Below, in pieces: positions 13,133 to 26,200 of a stretch of DNA of 64,000 nucleotides; position 1 is the stretch's first letter; the number at the start of each line of letters is the position of its first letter. The translations under genes were made by a program, and so were the position numbers. This DNA comes from Taenia hydatigena (Eukaryota; Platyhelminthes; Cestoda; Cyclophyllidea; Taeniidae): positions 8,389,381-8,453,380 of the forward strand of contig JADWOT020000009.1 in the NCBI GenBank assembly GCA_036345935.2, read 5' to 3'. The notes beneath the pieces were generated by a model. The model made no database searches. It was not told where the DNA came from and saw nothing but the letters and a program-made list of their open reading frames with translations.

Positions 13133-13420
13133 TTGCTTGTCCGTCTCGCCTCACTCTCTCCTGCCTCTGTGAGTGTGTGGGGGATAATAGCCTCTATTGC
13201 TCGCCTTTCTCCTTCGTCGTCTTGATAGTTTTTTCTTCTTTGTCGTCGTCTCCTTCCAGTGGCCGCAATGCGGAGGCTGCGATGCGTTCACGTGGCAGGG
13301 CTTGGGAGAGACGAGCATGAACGCCATTGTGCGTGTGTGCGAGCGTGCGAGCGCTCCTCCTATTGGCTGGGAGGAGCGATCTGGAACTGCCTATCACTCC
13401 ACAAACCAGCCTCCGCTTAC
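13117..13420 (-). promoter_or_regulatory. Putative 5' UTR and promoter of the TARP gene
   Basis: This stretch is GC- and purine-rich on the coding strand relative to its surroundings. It carries a CCAAT box on the minus strand (ATTGG at 13362-13366) about 250 bp upstream of the start codon and GT-rich runs (GTGCGTGTGTGCGAGCG near 13330). No TATA box is evident at a usual distance. The same mix of CCAAT box, CA/GT runs and high GC occurs just upstream of the Kruppel-like gene. Confidence 0.4.
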
Positions 13421-15424
13421 TCATCGAACCGTTGACGTTGTGATTTATGACACACTCCAACTTGACCGCTCTTCCTCCACTTCTCATTTCTTCATGCAAG
13501 GTGTCACTCGACACAGGGCATTTTCACCACCAGTCAACCCTACCCTCAGTTTGTGGCAATCACTTCTCCGGTTTTATTTAGTTACCTTCAAAACCATTTT
13601 CAGCCGTACTTCTGGTGATGGATACTCATAAAATGACAGAAATATTGAGTAAATTTCACTCTCAACATACCAAAAAAAATTTTGTTAATTTATTTATAAT
13701 TATTATACAATAATGAAATACGGTAGGACAGAACAGGGCGGAGTATCCGCATAGTAAAAGAACTATCCCTTCGCACACGTAATGTCACTCTATTTATTTT
13801 CCACTGCAAAGGACAAGGGCATTGCGATTCTTTGTGCAATAAAACGCTGCCTTCATGTAATTTCAACACTTTTAGTGAATCTTGAGCTTAAAGAAGGAGG
13901 TTAGTGTCACCCAGCAGGCATAGAGTAAAAGCTGGGAAAAGTGACCTTGAACTTTCAACGTGTTAATTTTGACTTTTTAAAGAAACGTGACTTCAGGTGG
14001 TGGCGATGGAGGTGGAGAGGTTTCACAAATTTGTCCCTTAGATTTTATGGCCAATTAACGCGATTTCCACCGAGCCTGTGAGCGCGGGTGTGGTGAGGGT
14101 TTGCCGCAGGCACTTCGCATTTAGCCAAACCGCCATTTTGAAGCGGAGCAATACGTCTCACAAAAACAAATTAGAATTTTCAGTTATTCTGCTACGAGAC
14201 AGGGCTTCTGTTAATCGAACCTTAAGGCCTTACTGCTTCAGTTATCACCGACATCAGGTAGTACTTTAATTTCCATTACGATCGCATCTTCTGGAGTTGC
14301 AAGGTATAAAACGTCGTCTCCTCTGCTCTCTACATACAACTTCACCATATTTCAAATAATCTTGGGTCAACATAATAAACTTTTCGCCTTCATTATTGTG
14401 TCAACTTTTTCTTTACTCATCCTAGGCAACTTTATCCCATGATCGAAAGCCTAGATCAGTGACAAAAGGAACTTTAGAGGCACGGCATTTACCCTTTTTC
14501 CCGGCCGCATTGTGATAGGGCAAAGCGCCATAAAACAAACTATAAATTTCAACAAGTACTAGCAAATGTATGGCAATTCATCTGCATTTTTTGGTCGTAA
14601 AAATAGTCGTCACCGCGTCTTGAAATGCTCTCTCCCAAAAAGTGGACAAAGTTACCACAACAATCTCTTTTAGCCTCATGTGAAATGATTCCACTCATAT
14701 TTTGGAGTCACTCTTTTAAAAAAGCGAGGCAAGCTTTTATTGCATCATGTGGTTAAACACAAGTAATAAAACTTAGGGTCCTGCTCATGTACTGCCGCTG
14801 GGTGACACGGCCTCCGGGCGGACCATGCCAGTAGCTGCCTTCATCTACCCTGCACGCCATCAATACGCATCCTGCCATCGTATTATGTCTTCTTTTGACT
14901 CCTAAAATGATTCTACGATCTGAATTTCCCTCACAAGTAATGTTTTGTAGCTCAAAAATGGCTCCACACTTCGCAATGAAGTTCCTCAAACTTCGCGTTC
15001 ATTGTATTAATGAAAGTAAAGCTAAATACTGTACTTATCAGCATAAAATCATTGAACTTTAACACCACAGGGCTGTCCACGCTCTTACAAACGTCGAAGT
15101 ACGCAATAGCATCTACATAGCAACTAAATTTTATTAAAGACTACTTTAATCACCAAGTTTTCTTTCTACTTAGAGCCCTTTACTACACAAAGTACATACA
15201 AACTGCACCGACAGTCTGTATGCTTTATTTCCCATGGAGACCTTTTTAACAAAAGTATTTACAGAATTATGAAACTGGGGTATGTCTCGCTCCTTACTAA
15301 GAGCAAGCTCTAACTGAACAAACTCTACCAGCTAATCGACAAAACATGAAAATCAAATTTTGTGACATTATGGTGTGCGTTGATCATGGACTTAGAAAGC
15401 TTTGTTTTTATCTCAATTGAAAGC

Positions 15425-15760
15425 AAACCCTTGCGCATCTGTCTTCCGGGGTAGCAGGATAAAGCGAATCCGATCCTAAAGGGCAACTATCCTAATTTCC
15501 GCTTATGAACGCCAAAACTTGACGTCATGGAAGGCGAGCATATGCTGTGGATGGAAGGAGACGTGACGACCTCTAATAGAAGAGCCGAAAATTGCGCCTT
15601 TCTTCAGCGACTACCTCGAATCCGAGCTCAGCAGGAATGCTGTAAACAACTCACTTTAACGAAAACAGTAGTGAATCATCCAAGACAGTTCGGCAAGGAG
15701 CTGTTTACATTGCCTGGATGAAGGCGCGATTCAACTTCTATCCCTCCACCAGTTTGATAG
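15425..15760 (+). repeat. Degenerate dispersed repeat, copy 1
   Basis: Shares a string of short blocks in fixed order with the copies at 33565 and 54020: GGTAGCAGGA, AATCCGAT with CTAAAGG, CTATC then TGATTTCCGC-like, GAAGG then GCATATGCTG, and a later GTTTAC with ATGAA. The blocks are separated by substitutions and small indels, as expected of an old inactive element. The element class is unknown. Confidence 0.55.
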
Positions 15761-18700
15761 AGTCAGGCAAATATAAATCGACGTAGTAAGGAGACGAACA
15801 CCAAGCCCTCTCCCCTCATAACCCCTTTGAACTTGGGATGAGCTTCCGAGACGGCAAGTCTATTCACTCTTCCTCAATACAGCTATCAAGCAAAACGAAG
15901 TCTCAGATCCAAGGCATATTGGTGGTATTTAGACCTCATCCTGTCCCATTTACACGCAATTTTTTCTCTTACAGCACAGACTACGACGCTTGAAAGGAGA
16001 GGGAGGACTATCGAATACTTTGGTTATTTGTTTACCTTCATAAGTCTACGCGATTGTGTTTCCACTAGACGGAATGGTCTTCGAGTCATGACGGCAGCCT
16101 CCACTCTTCTAAAGAACTAGAGGCACTGCGACAGACTCATGTTCTCCTAAAGCATGTACCAATACAAGAGGAAACTGTTTATCGAGGTTAGCTTAGTGTT
16201 GGACCAACTTCACCTCACGGGGTCTTTTTAACCTTATTTATTTTATATTGGCTCAAAAATAAACGTGTGGCAGTTTTTTTATTGCAACTGTCATAAAAAT
16301 GCGTTATTAAATTCGCACAGTGTCTTTATTAAAACGCTTTTTCTTCCCCAAACTATGGACTTTTAGTTGGTATCATCAAAATATCCTGGCATCACTCATT
16401 TGCAGTGGTAAGTTAATCAACTCATACAGCATTGTCCTTGTCAAGATTTGTGAAAACTAAGGAGTGGTGGAATGGCAATGGCAACTTTTAACGCTTTATT
16501 TAGGTCTTACAGAGATCGCTGCCACTGAGATGCCAAACCGGAGCACTGAGACTACTCTACAGACCGAAGTGCTGATAGTTTTCCACCCCTGCTGCGTTCA
16601 TGGTTGGTCTCGAGTGTACAAAGATACAGGTCCTTGTTGCGGTAGTTTAAAATACCAGATTGTTTATCTCCAAATTATTGGACTGGCACAATATCCTAAC
16701 CAAATAATTGTAAAATTTTAGCCATTGTTTTGTTCTGCAGGGGTTTGTAATCCTGTAGAATTATCGCCACTTGGCATGACCAGTCACAGTTGTCAAGTGC
16801 AGTTGTTTTGCTTAATGCTATCCATCTTGGCCGCGTTGAGTGTGATGCAATACAAAGGTCGATTTAAGAATGAATACGCCCTTTTATTTTGCTCATTTCA
16901 TCATGCTGTGAATGCATTGTACGTATGCATATATGGAGGAATGTAGGCGAATAAGGTGGGGTAGAATAGGTTCAATTTGCTCCGAAGCGGGACCATCGGT
17001 CTGAAACTGCGCGTCATGAAGTAGAGGGTGCGCGAGGCTGCTGCTTATCAAGATTATGGAAATGTTCAACATAAAATCATGCCCATGAGCTTGAAATTTT
17101 AGTCCTTTTTCACAACAGACCCGGAGGCAACTAATTGGAGGCGCTAGAGACCAGAACTGAGTTGCTACGTAGTTGCTGCTTGACGTCATTGCTCCTCCTG
17201 GTTTCAGTTGTCTGTGTCCTCATGATCCCATCAAACATGAAGGCATCTTCCGTCACTTCTAATTAACAAAACATGCTTTGTTGGCAATACGACTATTTTG
17301 CTGCCTGAAGTTCGAAAGATTAGAATTAAAGCAGATTTACTTTGCTCCAAAAAAACTTACTTAGCATGCGAGGGGATAATTCGTTACAGATCTCAGGCCG
17401 TAAATTAATTTTGCTGATGATTTACGGGTTGCTTTGGGTCGAAAATAAATTGCTGTCAGAATACAATCGCTTGGAAATAGGAGATCTGCCTCTTTTCAAC
17501 TAGAAGCGAAGACTTTTTGGAGGTTGTTTAAACCAAGACCTCCGTAAATTCTCAGTGCAGAAGTCTTTAGTGACCAACACATTTGTTCCCTTGTGAATAT
17601 CCACACCACTAAACTTGAAGGTTTCGTTCTAGTTAGTTGTGTCATAATTTCAGTTTAAAAGGCGCGCAGCCATTACTTTGAAATCAACTTTTTTGTTTTA
17701 TGCATAAATGCTGAATTAGGGTACATGTGTACCCGAGACAAGAAGTGACACCGCAAAGGCTTGTGATTTATGCGCAGTAGACGAAGTCCTGCCAAATCCA
17801 ACCGCTCTCGTAACCGTCATGGAACCCAGGCATATGCAGCCTCTAAAAACGAGTCTTTTAGGGATGTAAAAAGTGCTGGATCGGACCCATCTCAAGGCTT
17901 AATGTATTGCATGATCGCTACCTCTATGAATGGACACATGAGGACCGGATGTTCGAAGTCCAGCTCCCGGTTGCTAAGATCATATAGATCCTCCCTTGCT
18001 TATTCGCCTCGAAAAAAACAGCTGGAAAGAAGAAACCGACTGTAGAAAACCGGATGTTTCTGACCGCCGTCCCGACCCGCCCTTGTGCAAAATATATCTT
18101 TTTAAAAGGAAAGAGAAATTACCCTATCTCTATATTTGTGGCTTTTATTCACAAAATTCTTCCCATATTTACTTATATTTTGAAAATTCCCTAAGAATAC
18201 TTGCTTTTAATTAAACAAACGAACAACATTGTAAGCTCTAGGTCAATGAACTTGTGACATTAAAGCAGGTGACACTGAGTTCAAAGGCCTCCAGTATTAT
18301 TATAAATTGCCCGTAAACACAAGCAGTGCAGGTAGACTTCTAGCCCGCGTAACCGTCGAAAAGCCTGTTTTAGGGCCAAATGAAATGGGACATTCATTTG
18401 GGCAGAATTGACGGCCTCGCAGCTGCAATGATAACTTTCAAAAAGCCAGCGCACGAATTGCTGTGCCCCATGAGACTGCCCAAGGCATTTGGCAAATAGC
18501 TTTCCCATTTTATTCCCTGACAAAAACACAATCGCCTCTCCAAATCCCCATCTGGTGCAGGAAAAACATCTCGCCTTGAAGGAATTCGGTTCGGTCAATT
18601 CGAGGCTAAAATTTGCTTCAGTCCAGTGAAGTCCTTTCCCTCACATTACTTAAGTTCGAGATTGCATGATTACCGAGTTTATAGGTGAGGGATGTAAAAT

Positions 18701-19339
18701 TTCTTAAAAACGTCGCGTCACTGAATTAATGAAATTTTCAGTAAATTCGCCTTAGAATAGCCTGGGCTTGAAGGTGACTCCTGGGTTTATTTATATTTCC
18801 CGTTTAATGTATCAATTTGTTACTCCAGAGACTCTCACGCAAGTACCCGCACCACTTTGGCTAGGACAGATCAAATTTTTCGAGGCATCATTTTATTGTT
18901 ATTGGGCATTTGGGGAGATTATATTAATCCACTGCAAATCGAATGGAGAAGGCCTTTATTCGGTGCCTGAGGCAATTCGCATGAGGGATTAAAAGGCTGG
19001 CTAGAGTGATTTTTAATGCGTTTCGTAGTTATATCTGAGGCGAAAATATCGCTAGTGCGAAAAAATTTTATTTTCTTATAAGCATCTGCTAGTATGTGCC
19101 CGAGGCTGTTACGCATTGGGCAGTGTATCATAACCAACGTGGCATGTTTAAATCATGGTAGATCGTTGCATTTCGGCTCAACCCTAAGCAAGTGGGAGAT
19201 TCCCCTATTCAAAGCAAAAGTTAACCCTACGGTAGCCACTTCAGCTTTTATGGAATTCTACGCTGGAAGCGCAGAACAAATGGGTGCATTTGTGGCGTAA
19301 GTAAAATCCGGTATTGCAATCTCTTGGTTAGGTCTTGCT

Positions 19340-19525
19340 TCGATCACTTGTTTTTAACTCTCCGGCTCGGTAAGGAGGCTACTTCGGTCTCCGTCGTGGT
19401 ACCTTTGTCGAGTGAGCTGAACAGTAGACTCTAAGCCCTTTTCTATGTCGGCAGTACACATTCTGCCCGAGCATTGTGTCTTCTCTCGGCTTTATGGGGA
19501 TCTAGAGGTGCTACACTCCAACCCA
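19340..19525 (+). repeat. Degenerate dispersed repeat, copy 2 (5' part)
   Basis: Contains the repeat's left portion: TAGACTCTAAGCCCTTTTCT, then ATGTCGGCAGTACACATTCTGCCC and GCATT with GTGTCTTC. The equivalent in the 33565 copy is TAGGTTGGCACTACAAATTC then TGCCCAAACATTAAGTCTTC. It appears to stop before the right-hand blocks. Confidence 0.5.
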
Positions 19526-22500
19526 AAATAAGATTCACGTCATCAACTTTAGTTTATTCGAATGCCCAATTGACTTTCTATCATACCTTAAACCCATCCA
19601 GGAATCTTTGGGCTAGCAGTCTCTTGGTAATAAACACTAACTTCACTGCAAAAGGTGAAAACCTGCTACTTCCGGAGCCTATCATCCACAGGGTATGCGA
19701 CTCATCTCATTAAGGCTAACTTGGTTAGTTCGGAGTTGACCGACTTCTCACCACACGGTAATCGAATAAGCCATTCGACTCATCCCCTACCAACTCCTCA
19801 TCGTTACCAAAAAAATTTTAACTCAACGACACCGTCACAAGCCATGAATAAACGTATGTTTCGATCAGATAATGGAGGAATCGGCGGGGCATAAAAAGTG
19901 GATGTGGTTAGGCAGGCAAAACGAATGGATGGCATGCATCAATAGGGTTTTGGCGACACCAAGGTTGAGGTAATTCTGGGGACTGAGCGGACGTGGATTT
20001 AGATGCTAGAATTCATTTTTCCGAATGTCAAGACAAATACAGACTCAAACGGATTTGTTCGATGGATGATTTGATTGTGCCACAGGGACTGCTGTCGTCG
20101 AAGCGTCGCGAGGTGAATGGCGCGTGAAGTTAAATTGTGTGACACTAGTTTGTATGATTGATATAAAAGCAACTGTTGAGTGCCTAAAGCGCAAGAATCT
20201 GTTTTTCACGACATCCAATTTTTATTTTTGAGTTATGAGTAAAGAAATAACTCAGTGCTAAGGCACGTTTTAGTGTCCTCCAACTAATGCTTTAAAAGGC
20301 TACATTGCTCGGGGGATGGCTTGAAAGGGTCATAGAATCAAATTACGTTTTAACTGAATGTTATATGTTGGTTAAGAATCTGTAAATCAAAAACGATTGC
20401 AGCAGTGCAATAATTTTAGCAGTAAAGGAAAGGCACTCGGACATCACCCAAAATTAGAGGTGAAGAAGTCTATGCTCGAAAAAAATTATTTGTGCGTCTC
20501 AAATGGTTTGGCAGAGCCTCAAGCACAAATACAACTAAGAGTCTTTGACCTTTCCACTAGGTGGTTTTCGCATATTAAAATTCATAAGGTAGGGAATTTA
20601 CATGCAAAAGTGTGAATTGAAAGACAGTAGAATTATTTTCACTCCTTGGAAGTTCCTATTGTGAAGTTCAATTGTGTGTTTAGCTGCTCAGGTATTTGAG
20701 TACCCAGGTTGGCCTTCCACCCAACGGCACGCACTTCTGTACGTTTGTGAGGTATGGTTCTCTAAGCTACTTTAACTTATTACAATCCCAGTGAGGACTC
20801 GAATGACTACAGTGGTAAGAGCTTCAAGCGAGCCCGCTCCAAGACGATTGACTTCCTGACAGGCAACTAAATCTGTGAAGACTCTCAAAGGTAGTGTTTA
20901 AAACCATGTCTACTCTTGGCAACTTCCTTAAAACTCGTGCTTTGTAAGAGTGCTAGTAACATCCAAACCATCTGGAAAAGTCTATTTTTATGCTGTCTAC
21001 TGCATCGAAGTGCAGACGTTAATTACGTGAACAATGAATGCCTTCTTGACGTAGTAAGGATGAATAGGTGTAATGCACCAGTTTCGTAGAACTAACTTCA
21101 AACTTGCCTATTATTAGGCGACTCCACTTCTAGGCCAATCTCCTTATGTCAATTGATTGATGTATAATTTGCTCCCTTTATAGAGCATGGCCTGTTCCTG
21201 AGTAATACAAAGCCAGTGCACAAACTTTTGCCCATTACAACTCACAAATGGGACGAAGCTACAAGCAAAGAAAAATTGGCGAGTGACGCTGGGAAAAAGT
21301 GTCCTCCCACATACAGGGAACCTCAATGACTGGTGTTATTTATTTACGAATGGTCTTTAAAGCATCGACTAAATCGTAATGACTGATGTAGGGGGCGTCG
21401 GAAACGAGTCTCCAAAAGGATAGTGAGACTTTGTAGTTACCTTGCTTTTAGCTGCGGGGCCGCATGAGCCTCCGTAGATTCTGGGTTCACTCTGTGAGGT
21501 GGCCTTGAGGTCCTACTGGTAGCACTTAGACTCTTTCGTTCGTTAGTAATATAGCTTATTACACACCACTTTTGGCCCATTAGGACTTCAAGGAAGACTC
21601 GGACACTGTAATGTCGAAGTACTGCGCAGCTTATCGTGGTGAACAAACAACAACAAATTATTGCGCATCAAGCGCTTTCAAGTAAATAGGGCAGAAATTT
21701 TCTTATGAATGCAGTCTCTACAAGAACTCATCATCCCAGTCAAAGTATTAAATCGATATTGTGTATGCACCTGAGCCTAGAAGTGCACAGCTTTTGCTTT
21801 TAATACATAATAAGCGCACAGCAATGGAATGTCAAGCACTTGAACAGCTAGATTCACTGCGAGAAATAAATGTTATAAACACTACCACATCTGGCATTTT
21901 AATTAATCAGCAATGGCCTTGAGAATGTTTAGAGGAAAACTAGCCGGGTTGGATCGCTTGCGCAGGCTCGGGGCGGCTCCTGCATCACTGGGAATTTGTG
22001 TTAGTAGATCATTAGTTCAGAAGGTCGGCTTTTCACTTCTTCTGAGTGTTTTTGACCACTTTGAATCAAATAGTTGTGGTTTTTTAACGAGGTAACGTAC
22101 ATTCAACTTGGCGCTCACCAACTATTATTAACTCGAATTCTACCTAATGGCTAGCTAATCCGACTTGTTACTCGGTTACAGCTTGTATTTGTGCTATCAT
22201 ACATCTTTCTGAGGCTTTTAAAATACAATTTGGCCTTGTGCATGGGATTTAGTGAATGACCTATTTTATATTTAAATGCTTTTTGGGCATCTGGGTCCCT
22301 TGCTCATGAATATTGTTTGATTTTAAAACAAATGGCACGGTTCGCTTGTTCTAATGTATGCGCCAACGCTTTGCTTAATAGAGAATGACTAGAGTTATGA
22401 GTCCACCTAGCTTGTAGTTTTTACGAAAGCGACTTGATTGGTATGCAATGGCACCAATTCTTGGCATTTTACTGCTAATGCGTTGAGTTTTGCCATCAGT

Positions 22501-23246
22501 TAGTCTTAAGATCGTGATTTTTACCAAATTTCCTTTTTTGCTACGCAATTGTCGTTTGCTGCTTAGTAATTCTCCGCATTTATATATCCCACCACCATCA
22601 TCCTCCCCTTTTAATGACGTCTCAATTTCGTTACATGTTTTTTGATGTTACACATTCCTTTTCAGAGTCTCGCCTCTTGGATTTTACGTTTTAATCAGCT
22701 CTGACTAGTTGCTGTCGGGTTGTTTTGCCGAGGGTCGCTTAGTTGGCCAGAATTTTAGTCGACTATTGGTGTCTTTGATGTGACTATCCTTATGGGTGAC
22801 CCATTGAGAGCGTACTGAAATGTGCGGACTTTAGAAGTGCATGCTTGTTCCTGTTCATTATGGTTGCCTAGAATTGATTTCCAAATGCAATTCCAATTGA
22901 GTTTCAGAAAGGGCGTGGTCAGATCTTTTTCTTAGAATAGCCTTTATTTTTACTCCGAAAAAAATCATGTTTTCTTTCACTTGCCCCTATTTTATCATTA
23001 CTTCTCAATCAAGTGTTCATATATTCAGTAGTTCTCACAGTATTTTTCTATGGGTAAATCTGAATTTCAGAATAACATGTTTCCACTTCTACGCATTGAA
23101 TCTTTTGGTCTGGGTTTTTTATCTAACATTACTGGTTTTATTATACCCAACTCCGAGAATAGGGTTGACTGCACTTTCTTCATACAGCCACTTAACTATG
23201 GTACCACTCCTTTAGCCCGCCTGGAAGGCATTATCAGGCTGGTATA

Positions 23247-26200
23247 ATGACGAGTGAGCCCCGCAAGATTCCCACCAACATGCCTCGCCTTGAGAGCACG
23301 GATCAGAATTCGCGCATAAACAGCCCCGACGAGTCCGGTATTGGAGATTTCATCAATCCCGACTTCGAGTTCGACCAGTTTGAGACTGAACTTGCTGCAA
23401 CAAAAGGTATATCTTTTCACCTCGCCTTAAACTTGCCTGTGACATGACAATCAAGCACACTTAAATACCCGCGCTTTTTTCCTGAGTCTCCATCTAGGAT
23501 TGCAGACTTTTGAAACCAAATACCTACTAAGTGAATTGGCTCGCGCTCATATAGGCACTTTCGAGGTGTGGATGAATCCATTGCGTACAGGGGTGTGGTT
23601 GTAAAGCATTTTTGAAGTGCTTTCGCTATCGTACGCAATGTGTGTTCTCACAATGCCATGAATCTATGCAAGTTCTTCATTAGATTACCGACTAAAGTAG
23701 CGTTTACTCAAGAAGCCCTTCTTAGCTTTAGATTTATTTGTGGTTTTCAATGAATTTTGCGACTAAGTGAATCAATCGGGCGGTGTGAAGCCAATGTTTG
23801 TAATTTTGGGAGAGTAGTTTTGGTTTCTCCACCGTGACACTGATAGCTTAGTTTGATGGGTGGAAAACTATAAGCATACAGCCTTTTGATTTTACCCATC
23901 ACTCTTGATCTCGCCAATGTGCCCCTTTTTGTATGCCCTATCCCACTAGATCGTCGTTGATACACATTTTCGCAACATATTTTTAAGGAACATTAAATTG
24001 CCCAGCATAAATGTCATTTAACAAGACAGGCTATTTTAGGTTTTAAAAACAACGAAGGTATGAAAAATTAACACCCGGTTCGTGCCTCTTTGCATCATTC
24101 TTTCATCATCGCGCTTCCCACTGTGACCGCTTTCCTTGCTACCTTACCTTGCATCATCGTTCTGCGTGCTTTCTCATCCCTTCAGTGAATTTATTTTAGT
24201 CACCAGTTCATCGGATCTCAGTGAGTAATTTTTGCCGGCATGAAAATGCTATTTCAATTTTGCTGGCCACTCCTATTTCGTTCCCTGTTGAGGTTGTAAT
24301 TAGTACTACAGTAGTGCTTTCCACTCGATTGAATCTCCAACACATGCAGCTGTTGCTTGTTTTGCCCATTGCATGATGTGTGGTGATGTTTCCCACTGAG
24401 CTAATTTAAAACAACCAAGTTAGTTAAAGAGGTGGGTAGAATTCCTCGCGCACAAATCCAACCCTATATGAGGCGGTACTTGAGGCACTACGGCGATCAA
24501 AAGTAGCGCCAAGTTTGCAATTAAAGGCTAAGCCTTCAAAAAGGCGTTAGTGCTCTCCTTGAGCGACTAATAATTGTGTTGAAATAAATTGGATTCTTGT
24601 ATTTGCTTTCATATTGCTCTTTCTGTTTGTGTGGGAAATGAAGTAATTTTTCGTGTCAATTGCCGATAATGTAAAGTAGTACCAATGCTAATGAGTACAC
24701 TGTGAAGTGAATTTAAAAGCTCACTGTATTATCTCTGTTTTATTAGCTTTTCGTTTAATCTTTCGAGTGCTTGTGCCTCCCCACTTTGGCGATGCGTTTG
24801 CTCTTTCCACGGTTGTACGTGAACACCAAATTTCTAGCCTAATGGTGTTGCTAAAGTAATTTTCTCTTCGCCACTATGCTCAGTTGGAGCCACACCCGTG
24901 ACGGTATGTTCTTCGCCAATCATCTAGCTAGTTTGGGCGTTTTATTTGAAAGCACTGGCTGCTTAGTGTCCACACCTCTCCGCACGTGAAAATGGAGCCA
25001 GGTTTTAGTAGAGAGGCGGGCTAAATGTCCCCCTTCACCTCGCCATGCCAGCCCCATCGATGCCGTGACTGCTCCTCCGCTTTGATGCATATCGTCGGTC
25101 CGCTGCCTCTACCCTGTTTTGCACCGCTTCGATGAACGTGTGTGTATTTGCCTGGCCAGACAAATGGTCTTAATGCAGACATTGCATTTAAAACACGATT
25201 TAAACTTGTCCAAGCCCACTAACCACCTTGTGACTGCATACCTAGAGAATGCGGTGGCCATCTGCTGCCAAAATTTAGCATTACTATGTTGTCAAGTGCT
25301 TTTTTAGCAAAGATAATTGAAGACACAGGCTTTGTATCGCGCATGTGGAACTTCTAACGCAGCTATAAATCTCGTATTCTGCTCATTTCGACTTTGTGCT
25401 AGCCGCACCTTTAGCGAACTTGCCTAGGCTTGTGTGCTAGAGCATTTGTAGCTCATTTAACCTGGCGTGTATTTAGAATTATCCTTTTGTCTCTCCTCAA
25501 TCAGTGCCAGATGAGGATGATACTTCCGATACTGCGGACAGGATTTCCCCAGCGCAGTATGTTGAGGAGGATTTTGAGGCCGAATTGGGTTGCACGGCAG
25601 CGCAGGTTAGTCGAACTCTAATGATTACTAATAACCTCATAACCTTTTAAAAGTCTTCCAGCTTCGTTGGATTCGGACGCTCACTGTGAGCTGCCTTTTC
25701 ATTATAGCATGTTAACTTGCTCAAGTCTCGTTTTATGTCGCTCCATCTACTAGTGTTTGTCTTATCCATCTTGCAAGCTGGCTGGATTGAAGTGGTGTCC
25801 AAGTAACCTTTACACATTTTTGTGCTTTGTGGTATTTTTATTTATTTTTGCCTAATCAGCTTGCGGGGGGAACTTGCATACTTGATAAATTCGCTTACCA
25901 CCCTTGGATGACTGATTTGACACAGATGTATAACTTTACTGCAATTTAGGGCCTCCGCGCATCAGTTGTCATGTGCTCCACAAGAACGCGTGTAGGTGGT
26001 GGGCTCATGTCTGCCAACCGCTCCGCTTTCGTGCATTCATGCCCTTGTCGCTGCAATCAATTGCACGTGCACACACATAATGCATTTACTGGGTATATGT
26101 GCATTCGGAAGTGACACGTACATAGACTCCTCATGGGTGGTGCATCCTTACCGCTGCATTTCCATTCTGCATCCTTCTTGGTGGCCTCGGATGATATTAA

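Larger units (their letters stand above)
13421..23246. other. Intergenic region between the TARP and RhoGAP genes
   Basis: About 9.8 kb with no recognisable gene. It holds two copies of a degenerate dispersed repeat (15425-15760 and 19340-19525). A 105-codon minus-strand frame at 18281-18598 is unrecognised and has no splice partners. The TARP and RhoGAP genes are divergently transcribed away from this interval, so it should hold the control regions of both. Confidence 0.6.

Noticed and set aside
13197..13631. 144-codon plus-strand open frame
   Set aside because: It overlaps the GC-rich TARP upstream region on the opposite strand; the peptide has no recognisable domain and a Kozak-poor start.
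17181..17188. Perfect CRE palindrome TGACGTCA (another at 15520-15527)
   Set aside because: Both are far from any supported promoter, and one is inside the dispersed repeat; two chance octamers are not strong evidence of regulation.
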